DNA of 64,000 nucleotides from Hirudinaria manillensis (taxonomy: Eukaryota; Annelida; Clitellata; Hirudinida; Hirudinidae): assembly GCA_034509925.1 (NCBI GenBank), contig CM067536.1, positions 9,423,001 to 9,487,000 of the forward strand, read 5' to 3'. The number at the start of each line of letters is the position of its first letter. Positions within the stretch are counted from its first letter, which is position 1. A model generated the notes under the pieces. The model saw only the letters and a program-made list of their open reading frames with translations, had not been told where the DNA came from and ran no database searches. A program made the translations under genes and the position numbers. Below, piece after piece: positions 27,028 to 37,746 of the stretch.

Positions 27028-30000
27028 ATGGGTCACCAACCAAAAACCCCATCAAGCAAGGACTGCCTCAGCAAAGATTTCGTCAGCAGTAGCAGCAGCA
27101 GCAGTAGTAGCAGTAGCAGCAGCAGTAGTGGTAGTAGCGGCGGCAGCTGTGATGGAGACGAGTCCAGCAATCCACCTGATGAAGGCAACATCGACGATGG
27201 CCACAACACCGAGGAATTTGGAGGCAGCATGAGTCACGATGATTCCGGCGCAGTGGATCTTAAACTTCGTTTAAGTACGAAGCAAAGGATTAGGAAGAAG
27301 AGAGGATTGGCCTCATCACTTCCCGCTTATAAATGGTCGATGCCCATTTCCTACTCTTTCAGTTTAGAACAGTCTGGAATAATCGGTTGGATTCGTTTGT
27401 GATGATGATGATGATAATGATGATAACTCGCTCGTGAAAGTCATTGATATTGTGCAGATGTGGAAAGAGTGAAAGCGGAAGTGAGAAGAGCGATGTTCGT
27501 CGTCCAATCGGTCACCTGCGTGACATTCGCGGAAACAAATCAAAATCCTCAACTTATCTTTTATACTTCCTCCAGGTTCATCTTAGAATCATTCACAAAG
27601 AATTGTAACAAAGTTGTAACAACGTTCAGTTCATCCTAATGTTCAACTTCTATGCTTGACCTTTTTTTTTTTTGCAACATACCTTACATTTCGTGTACAT
27701 CGTGTATCTTCAAGTTAATTATGACTTTCACAAATCAACTGACAAGCGAAATCTGGGCCGAATCGACAGCGGCCGTTGCTTGCCTCTAAATACCAATAGG
27801 CAAACATTTACCATAACCTTATATTTAAATAAATAAATATTATTACATAACAGACAACTAAATGATTTATTATTATTATTATTGTTATTATTATTATTAA
27901 TATCAGTTGTTTATTTCTTCGGCAGCTGTGCTTCTTACACAGGAAGAAGAGCCAACAATGCCGTCAACGTCGTTTATCTTGGGCCTGAGTGTCAATATTC
28001 GGTAAGTGGGTTTTGTTCGCATTTGCATCAAAAGCAGTTAGTTTTGGGTTTTTATTTACCTTTACAATTTTTAGTCATTTTTGTCTAAACTTCGTGCAGT
28101 TTTTAACAGCTATGGCCAAGTTGGATCAATAATAATAACCGTTATAATAAGGCTAATACTGGTTGGAAGATTCATATTAAACGAATTGATTGGGCCTTAA
28201 ATTGCTAGTCTATTAAAGAATAATCTCAGCGTTAAGTTGATGGAATGTTGAGATCATTTACTTCAATAGGCAGGTCAGATACTATACCTGCTCGTTCAAA
28301 CGCTTGGCTTCTTCAATGAACACCAAAGATCAGACAGAGATGACTTCGTGACCATCAACCCAAATAACATTTCTCCAACTAGACTCGATGCTTTCATCAC
28401 CATCCCCAAGAGCATCGCCACGACCTTTGACCTAAACTACGACTACCACTCGATCATGCACCAACCTCCAAAGGTTACTCCTTGGATGCGTGTGATTAAA
28501 ATAAATGGATGTAAATAAATCGATTTCATCGATTGGTGAAATGGTTTCTGCAAGAAACAACAGCGATAACCGGAGACGATGTCTTTTGTTCTTAACAGTT
28601 CCTTTCTTCAAATGCTGGGCTGACCCTAGAGACCAAAGATCCGTTGTATCAATACGGCTTGGGCCAAAGGGTGGAATTATCGTTCCTAGATAAAATTTCT
28701 ATCAACACAATGTACTGCAAAGGTTCGAATTCTCAGTTTGGAGACTCCGATTTGTGTTGATATGATTAACGTGTGTTTCAGACGCATGTAACAACGTACT
28801 CGATCCTCCTTGCATCAACGGAGGAGTCAGAGATCCAAATGCGTGCGACAGGTGCTCCTGTCCCGATGGATTCTCTGGGATACATTGCCAGGATGTCCAA
28901 TCGCAAAGCACCAGCGGTCAGTTTGAAGTTCATTGAAAGTTTTAAGCAGCGATGGGAGAACGCCTGGGGATTATTTTTTTTATTTCAATTTAATTTTTAA
29001 AAAATTTTTATTTTGAGTCACCAGAAGCAATAAAAGTGTGCTCGACAATTGTCCAAAATGATTTAACGACAGTTAAATTAGGCGCACTGCGTAGAAGGCT
29101 CGGGGAATAAATAGAAGTGAAAGCACGAATGAAATGCGACCATTTAAGAGACCACATTAGGGAGTAACTCGAGAATAACGCCCAGCTTGGGGCTATTAAT
29201 AGCATCCATAAAGAATAGCTATTGTAACATTGCTATTGCTACCTGGTCATTCCTTAATGTTATTAATGTATTAATTAATTATTCATCGTATTACAATTCA
29301 TGACATTCAAAACAGAATGTTCGACCAACGAGGTGGATCTCGCATCGACACAATCCACGACAATTCAATCACCTGGCTACGATAATCCTCGCTTTTACAG
29401 ATCAGGTGTCTCGTGCACCTGGATTGTTAAGGTGGTTTCGATTTGTCACCTTCCATTGATTATTTATTGAATTGTTCTGCATTTTCATCACTTAAAAGTG
29501 AAAGATATTGTTAGGCGCTTCCGGCCAGCATCATTTCCGCAGCGTTTGTTGGAGAGTTTGGCGTTTTCTGCAAGGATTCATCGTCTTGTCAACATTGGGT
29601 CGAAATCAGAAACAAAAAACCATTTTCGAGCAGTGGACCAAGGTAGGATAGAGACGCGTTGCACAAATAATTCGAAGTAACACTTTATGACCTCGTACAG
29701 ATTCTGCTGCAATTCTCTTCCGTATCGTAGCGTCACGTCGGAGGATAACGAGATGATGATTCTCTTTAGAACTTATGACATCGATGGCATTGCTGGGAGC
29801 AACAGGGGATTTCGCTTGAGTTTATCGAGTAAATGGTCTTTATTACTGAAATAAGTGTTTTGCATGTACTATATAAACATCCACTTGGAGGGATATTTTT
29901 GCAGCAACTACGTTAAATACATTCTTTCTTAAAACTTTGAATAACATTTTAGACGCTCGTAGTGAAACAGCTTTAATCAGGCGTTAATAAACAAAGTGAC

Positions 30001-33000
30001 TAGCTATTTCATAACTTTTCAAACGTTACTTCATTTCCAGCTTCCAGACCTTGCCCTGCCTGGTCAATCCAAGTGGATGTAAATTCCGTTGGTGGACGAC
30101 TCGTCCCTTCTTCTGGAAGCAGTCAAATGAATCTGGATATTTGTAAGAATTATTGTTCTTCTCAAGCAGAATGTCTCGGCTTTGATTTTTCCCTGTCTTC
30201 GACCAATCAAGAAAAATGCTTCGTATATACCGACCAATCGGCATTCTCGGTTAAATATTCAACAAAGGATGTCATTCAGTATCGTCTGGACAGATCAAAT
30301 TGCCCCGGAACATTAACGCAGCCGACAGACAGAAATCCTGGCAGAAATCCCGCGAGCTCCACCACGACCACCACGACGGCCGCTACGACTACGACGACTT
30401 CGACTACAACGTCAACAACGAGCGTACAAACCAGTACCACCGTCACTCCTTCGACGACCACGAAGTTTACCCCGCCGACGACTTCCACTTTTTTCACTTC
30501 GACCTCAACTTCCACTACTACGACCACTTTGGAACCTCGTTCGTACAAGATGAACGATTTCATTGATTTTTGAATTATTAATTTTAAAAATAATAAAGAT
30601 AATAAATTTAAAAAATGGGACAAGAGCTGAATTTAACGCCAAAGTATAAAAATAAAGATTTATATTTCAATTTTGACTTTCTTTTCAGCTTGTTACAGGT
30701 GGATGGAAATGGTGGACACCCAGTCCGTTGGCGGAATTCAAGCCTTTCAAATAAATAACCTGGAATCATGTCGATCCCATTGCTTGTCTCTGATGGACGG
30801 TTGTGTTGCATTCGGTATGGACATCAACCCGTTCACACCGACGTGCTGGATTTTTGGAAGTTCTGTTAATTTGTGGCCCATTCGTAACAACAAGATGTTT
30901 CTCTTTGTCAAGAGAAGATGCGACGATATCCCACGTAAGACAAGCGTTACCTTTAATTCTCAATTAATGCCGATGGTTTAAGCATTGCATCAAATAATGC
31001 GTTCGTTTGTTAAAAATGCGTTCATTTATATTCATCGTTCCAGTGCCATGTCCCGAGCCAAAAATTTCGTTTGATACGAGTTCTATCGGAGGAGTAAAAG
31101 TCACCGACCTCTGGACTTCCACGGCACGAGATTGTTCGTCGAGATGTAACGATTCCACTACCCAGTGCTATGGATTCGATTTTAATTATTCTGAGCTTTC
31201 CTGTTGGCTCCACTTGGATGCTACCAAATTGAGTCAATCCTATCACAATCCAGGCGTACTTCAAGTGATTTTTCAGAAGCCCTGTCCCCTGAGGCAAGAG
31301 CCTACGACGACCACGACGACGGCATTCGTCACGAGAATTTTTGTCGAACCGACACTTCAAGGGGGTGCGATTATAAAATTATGAGACTTTTTTTGTGCTG
31401 CTAACGTCGTTATAAATGAATGTCAACAGCAACGTGTCCCAAGTGGACTTTCGCGACTGACACGAGCTCTCCCGGTGGGAATTTTGTTCCGGGTCTCAGT
31501 AGCATTTTCGATTGCCGTTCCTACTGCCAGAATTACGAGCCCTGCATAGGCATCGATTTTCAAACGAGGACTTCTATTCCGGAATGCTGGATCCACATCA
31601 GTCGGGAAGTGATGAACCATCGCTATTCCAATCCCGGCGTTCAACAGGGAGTATTGGAAAGGTGTCCAGTCTCTACCACCACTACCTCCACTACCACCAC
31701 TTCGCAGCCCTCGACCACCACTGTTGGCATTGTGCCACCAGACAGTGAGTGGGTCGATGACCTCAATTCAAGACTCAATAAATACATGAATAAATGGATT
31801 TTATTAGACCTAAATGGCTTTAATTTCAATATTTGACACTTCTGCAAAGGCAAGCAGTCGAACCTGAGGCTAATTTTAAAGATTCGGTTTTATAGTATAA
31901 ATTTCATATTATTTGTCTAATTATTTTTATTATTTTATTTTCTAAAGTCAATTAATAATAACATTAATAATTCAAAGGAAACAGTTGTCCTTATTGGACG
32001 GTGAATGCAGGCAGGGCTTCAATGGGTGGAGTCTTACAGAATCTAGTCACAACATTTCGATCGTGTCTCGATTTCTGTCTATCCTTGGATTCGTGTGCTG
32101 GATTTGATTACAGGGATTCTCAATGTTGGACTCATACGGATCAGACAATCAAGTATGAAGTTTCCAACCCTTTTGTCACTCAGGTTAAAGTCGTGGATAG
32201 ATGCCAAGGTCCCTCGACTAAGTTTTTTGTCACCACCACGACGGCATCATCTTCCGTTACAGGGCAGGGTAAGCGAAAGACTAAATAAGTCGTATTTATT
32301 AGTAGATATTGTTGCTATTAGTAGTAAAACGTGAAAACACTCTCAATAAAAGCGTTGTTATTTCTATTTCCAGACGTTCCCTGTCGACCGGAATGGTTGA
32401 ATAAAATTGGTCAACACTCCCCAGGAGGCGAGTATGTCGCCGATGTAGGCACCGAAGAAGCGTGTAAAAATAAATGCCTTTCCACCTCCGACTGTTTTGG
32501 TTTGGATTTCAACTGGATGAAGTCTCCTGGAGAATGTTGGATCCATCGCAATAAAAACGACCTGGACACCGTCCTTTCCGATGCATCCGTCAACCAATAT
32601 CTTCTGGTGAAGAGATGTACAGGAACATGTGAGTTGGTTTGTTTACTTCTTCCATTGATTGGATGCTAGTTTATTAAATTTTTTTAGTAACAATTCAAAG
32701 GGTCATTTTAATGAAATTTGTTTAAGAAACTTTTGTGAGTACCCATTGATGCATTCACAACACTTTGTGGAAGATTTATTCAGTTGTTCAGTATTCAATT
32801 ACTACAAAAATGACAATTAAATATTGTTGCGGATGACGTAAAACATTGGCACTCGCTGGTCATTTGTGATTTGTTAAACTTATTAAATGTTACACAAATT
32901 ATTTACCCACGTCTTGAAATCGACAGCTTCATGCGAAAACAAGTGGATCATTAAGTATGGCTCGTACAGTCCAGGCGGATATTCCAATTCATTTGTAAGA

Positions 33001-34708
33001 ACGGTCTTAGATTGCCTCCAGGCGTGCATAGACGATCTCACGTGTGCCGGAGTAGATGTCGATTCCAGTGGTTTGAGCATTACTTGCACGGTTCACTCCA
33101 ATGTCGCAGACTTCCTGCAAGCACGTTCGGATTCCAGGTTCAGCCAGTACAGGGTTTCTGCCAGATGCCCTATCCAATCCTATCCGAGTGAGTCGACGTC
33201 TTTCTTTTTCCGCTCCTATGAGTTTAAGTGAAGGTTGAATAATTTTCATTTCTTGATGGATTACTGAAAAATTACAAATATATGCAAAACTTGCAATTCA
33301 AAATGAAGGAGTTAAATGATTAAATCAACCCAATTATTTACTTTCTTAGATTATTAGATATTGAATACTTTGTACTTTTAGTCTTGTTTCTTGTGTTTTT
33401 TTTAAAAATAAATTATGGTAACGATTGACCACTCGATTTTGCCCTAATTTTTCCGGAGCGAGAATTTACATTTTGGTTGGAGAAATGTATATTTTGCATG
33501 GAATGTTAGGTTCGTGCCAAGATATGTGGGTCATCAGGAAGGGCTTCCAATCGGAAGGAGCCACCAAAGTTCCTCAACCGCTGACCCTCTTGGACTGCCT
33601 GTCGAATTGCTCTTCGGTTTCGTATTGCATCGGAGCGGATTTCAATGCTGCCTCTAGTCCTCCTGAATGCTGGCTTCACCACGATATCTCAAAGTTCAGT
33701 AAAAAATTGAGTAATCCAAACATCGTACAATATGAAATACTCCAAAGATGTTCAAGCTCTTGGGAAAAACTGAACGGTAGATCGAGTATAGTTGGGAAAA
33801 GTTTGCTTTAATTACGATTGTAATGATTACGATTATCATGGTTTCCAGGAGGATGCGGAGGGGTACGAGCCAGCCCGGGACAGGTGAATCCGGCGTGCAT
33901 GACCGTCGACAAGCCCGTGGCCACTTGTAACGTGGCCGTCACCACCTTTGAAAGTTCTGGAAGAGGGTGGACCCTGAGGCAAGTCCAAAATTGTATAAAG
34001 AAAGTATGACTTAAAGAAATACTTACATCGTGCGATACTTCAGGTACACGAACAATGCGCTTCCCTGCACGACGCCGACATGTCTCGGGTCATCGCAAGT
34101 GGTTAACTTCGGATCGACTCCCGTCTGCATAGGTTGGATTTTTGTAATAGTAATAGTTACTATAAATTATAGTTATTAAATATTTTGTCAACAAACCTAT
34201 GAATATATTGATAGATGTGTTTTTTTTTTGTTGGTTTAAATTTGGAAATGCAGGAACATATTTCACCATCTTTGCTCATAAATTATTTTAAAAATATCTT
34301 GTGTTATTAAAGCATAGAAAATGATATTGTAGTTATTGCAAATAAGGGTGTGCTTTAATAAAGAATGGGAAAGTATTCTCATGTAAAGAAAAATCATTGA
34401 AGTGCTGGGTTGGTCACCGTGGCAACAGTGTAGCAGATGGTGCGGCGGAGGGGTTCAGTTCCGTTATTTTTACTCCGTCGGCAATGGATTGTATCAGACG
34501 TAAGTAATGAATATGTTAATTAAAGATGTTTGATTTGGTGTTGTGACTTCTTGATGAGACATCATTGCTGACAGAGACTCTACAGCAAAGAAGTTTTAAA
34601 CATTTTAACAATTTCATTAATATAATAAGTACAACTTAACATAACATCATTTTCTGTTCATCCAGAACAAATGAAGAGCAAAGACCTTGTAACCTGCAGT
34701 CTTGCTGA
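27028..34708 (+). CDS. Secreted pseudo-astacin with EGF, CUB, eight PAN modules and TSP1
   Basis: Multi-exon extracellular protein. Exons 1-9 join with agreeing phases: pro-region to 27385 (Ser run, basic RIRKKR cleavage site, then the mature-start-like YKWSMPISYSF), 27458-27575 (AMFVVQSVTCVTF), 27926-28001 (CASYTGRR), 28270-28473 (GFFNEHQRSDRDDF, SIMHQ), 28599-28722 (GLGQRVELSFLD), 28782-28916 (EGF, CINGGVRDPNACDRC), and 29316-29431, 29515-29642, 29701-29828 (CUB). The fold is clearly astacin M12A, but the zinc motif HExxHxxGxxH reads YLLVQTLGFFN, so all three His and the catalytic Glu are lost. PAN-like modules start at about 30041, 30690, 31044, 31429, 31980, 32373, 32927 and 33513, mostly one per exon and often joined by Thr-rich linkers. 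Then come a Cys-containing segment (33849-34134) and a TSP1 repeat (WSPWQQCSRWCGGG to RPCNLQSC, stop 34708). Astacin-EGF-CUB-TSP1 is the plan of nematode subgroup V NAS proteases. The true start and signal peptide were not found. Confidence 0.85.
27085..27135 (+). repeat. AGC/AGT repeat coding a polyserine run
   Basis: Mixed AGC and AGT codons encode about fifteen consecutive Ser in the pro-region of the astacin-like protein. The codon mixture suggests an older, partly degenerate trinucleotide expansion inside coding sequence. Confidence 0.8.
30358..30535 (+). other. Thr-rich mucin-like linker after the first PAN module
   Basis: This part of the exon encodes nearly sixty residues, mostly Thr with Ser, Pro and Ala, directly after the first PAN module. 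Such sequence is usually densely O-glycosylated and works as a stiff extracellular spacer. Shorter Thr-rich spacers follow the third, fourth and fifth PAN modules. Thr codons are mixed ACG, ACC, ACT and ACA, so it is not a simple repeat. Confidence 0.8.
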
Positions 34709-34963
34709 TATAAACGAGCTTGAACAGATGCATCTCATTGGACTGCCTCAGCTGGAGTGACTCTTTCAGTTTTAGATTCTGATTTAGACAAACATCAATA
34801 GAGTGGAACAAAGTTTTAGCACCTATGAACTTGTCATTATTAGATTTTGTTTTTATAGAAAAATTGATTCGCTAATAACTTGTAAAAGGATGACGTCTTT
34901 GCCGTTCGTGCATTTGTCGACGAGACGTGCCGAGAGCTATTAAACATTTTTGCGTCGGCTACC

Positions 34964-36955
34964 GTTCAATCTATGTTTGAGGCAAGCTTTATATCAGGTA
35001 CCATCTTAGTAACGGGCATTGTGTTCGTGTTTTTGAAGCTTTCTCCAAACATATACGAATGTAGCCAGTCGTGATCCGCGTAGGCCCGTCGAGTGACCTT
35101 GTTGCCAAAGCTTCGGAGGATGAGACCCTTGCACAAGGCTTGACCTCTGGGATTCAGGGATTTCATGGATTTGGGGTGACATTTACTCGAGAGAGTGCCG
35201 CTCTCACTCCTGTCAAAGGTGGGGAAAAAGAACTTTGGTGGCAAAACTAATACTTCTGCTGGCCTTTCAAATTTTTTCTTTTCCTGAAGTTAGAAAATTG
35301 TCATAAGACAATTCTGAAATCTGAAATGACTGTTCAGTGCTCTGTGCTTATTTTGTACTTTAGAAAACTAGCACATATATCTTATAATCAACATATGCAT
35401 TGGAATGTATGAACAGAATTAAATGAATAATTTATTATAAAAATCTGTACTACTTTGAATGTGCCAAAACTTTGCTAACAAGTGAAAAGCAAGTGAAATA
35501 TTTAAAATTATAAATTCCTTATTAGATATTTAAGAAATCAATTTACCTTCTTAGACCAATTTTGGTAAACACCATTAAAAAATATCGGACCTGTCGCTTC
35601 GAGATAGTCTCCAAAATATAAGCCAGCTGCTTTCTGTCAAAATTATCCATTATTAATACCATTTGTTTTAATCAAGATTAGACTTCTAAAAACGATAAAA
35701 ACATGGTTAGTTAAATATTAACTAATGATATTGCATTCAGCTAAAGCCAATCTGAGTGTCTTAAGTGCCACAATGAAATGTGGAAGGTCAACTCTAGCCC
35801 TTATTTTGCAATAATTTATAATCAAATGACATAGAGATAATTACTTCTAAGGATTCCAAAGCCAATTGTAAGAAAGGATGTTCCTGTGTGCATGCAATGA
35901 ACCCATTAAGTACATTGGAATCATTTTGTTCCCTGATGACAAAAGAATGCTCATAAGGTTCTTCACTGACTATACAGTCATAAGTCTGGGTCCAATTGTC
36001 GAGGGGCTGTAAACAACTCATGTCTAGGTCGACATAAATGCCTCCGTAGTAGTGAATAATGAAATATCTAGCAGCATCTGTTGAAAATGAGACTTAATCA
36101 TTAATTCTTAGCTGTTTAAAATTATTATAAAATTATCTACCTTCTAGTTTTGTTGAGAAATTAATGATAAGCATGTATAATCCATTTTTATGTTTTTATA
36201 TCTGACCTGCTCTGAAAATGGAAGACAGGTATGACTCATAGAGAACCAAATAATTTGGGTAATGGGTTTCAATCAGCTTCTTAGCATCATCCAAGGTCCA
36301 AAACCAATGCTCCCAATGAGGATTCACAGATTTCCATGTCTTTATCCAGGTCAAAAACCTTTCTGGAACTTCATAAGTATCCCATATCTTTTAAACATTG
36401 TAAATAAGGGAACTTTTAGATATATTAAATATAAAATATATATTTATAAAATATATTATAAAAAAATTGAATGAAGAATTGGCTGAGTATTGCCTCTGAG
36501 GCATTCATTGGCAGGTTAATTATGCCTAACTGTAGGAGTTTGTCTACTTCTCTTTGATTTTAGCCTTTGAAAGCCAATATTGTTTCACAATTTATTAGTT
36601 GCCAATACCTGGTGTATGATCTTTGGTATTCTATCAGAGTAAGCATCATCTTTTTTAAAACCTGGCTTCAGGAAAACAGGCTCAAAGTTGATATTAGAAA
36701 AGAGCCGTTCGTCATCAGAAGGATCAATCGATGTATTTATATCTGGAGATGATCAACAATCTTATTGATTTAATTATGCTAAAATAGCTTTTAAGTTGTA
36801 TTTCAAATGCACGATAAGTTACCTTCTTGAAACTTGACAAAGGGATCTTCTTCGTGTCTCAATGAAAATTTTAAAACCACGCCTACAAAGAAGAGCACAA
36901 GAAACGCCTTGCAACATCTACTTAGAGGGCACCTTTGACAGATCTTCGGTTGCAT
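34964..36955 (-). CDS. Type II membrane glycosyltransferase with DXD motif (Gly_transf_sug / OCH1-MIPC-like)
   Basis: Golgi-type enzyme of the DXD sugar-transfer family (Pfam Gly_transf_sug). Six exons are readable on the minus strand: about 36955-36823 (short cytoplasmic tail, then the membrane anchor AFLVLFFVGVVLKF), 36747-36612 (RIPKIIHQ, the usual domain start), 36394-36212 (WKSVNPHWEHWFWTLDD), 36077-35845 (DAARYFIIHYYGGIYVDLD, the catalytic DXD region), 35635-35550, and 35280-34966 (AYADHDWLHSYM). The order IPKIIHQ, then W-x-x-NP, then RY-x-x-x-x-x-YGG-x-Y-x-D-x-D is typical. The sequence looks closer to fungal-type OCH1 and inositol-phosphoceramide mannosyltransferases than to vertebrate A4GNT/A4GALT, but donor and acceptor cannot be assigned. 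All key residues are present, so activity is likely. Confidence 0.85.
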
Positions 36956-37746
36956 ATCTCAATCTACCCCGTTTTTATTTCGCTTCTACCTGCCTAGGAA
37001 GCTCAGGTGAGCGGATGTTTTGATTCGAATTAATAGAAATTTATCAGCAAAGTAAGTAGGGACTAGCACCACCTTTGTAAGCTATAGGTCGCTTTTCTTC
37101 TCTCGGTAAGAAAACAAAATGTAATAAATAAGTTTGTATTGCTTTAAAGACATAGGTCAGGCATAGGGGATCAAGGAATGTGAAACAATATACATATCTG
37201 AGCCTTAACATGCTAATCTAAATTACGCACTAAAGGTTGTATAAGCTAAAAGAATAGATGTAGTCGGTGGAAGCGAAGATGACGATGACGATGTGATGTT
37301 TGTAGGGTCACTTTGTTATGGTTACTACGGCTAACAAAATGCACTCCTACGGACAGCAATAGCTACAATATCACTAGTAAAATAGGCTCCCTAGTACAGT
37401 GCGATATGAATGATAATATGAATGATAATAATGATAACAATTGCGATAATATAAAATTCGTACAAAAATATTATTCGTAGCAAAATACTCGTACACGCAG
37501 GCAGGCGGGAAAGACATGGAAAGACAAAAAAGACTTTTTAAACGGACACTCCGGATGATAGAAAGACAAACAAGCACGCGATCATGGGCCCTGGAAATAT
37601 ATCGAAAAATAATCTGAATTTGGTACCAATAACTAGCGATTAATAGATTTGGTAAAGTTCAAAAGTTCAATGAAATATTCAGAATTGGAAACTTAATTTT
37701 AAGAATTAGCCATTAAAAAAAGAAAAAAACTTCAATATGTTTTGCT
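36956..37746. other. Gap between glycosyltransferase start and sodium channel stop
   Basis: This stretch must contain the promoter of the glycosyltransferase and the 3' untranslated region of the sodium channel, both on the minus strand. I see no further gene. A small open frame at 37374-37577 has no support. Confidence 0.6.

Noticed and set aside
27033-27237. Leu-rich and Ala-rich minus-strand frames opposite the polyserine run
   Set aside because: They are antisense shadows of the AGC/AGT repeat in the astacin-like pro-region.
30276-30623. Val-rich minus-strand frame opposite the Thr-rich linker
   Set aside because: It is the antisense of Thr codons; the plus strand carries the phase-matched PAN exon.
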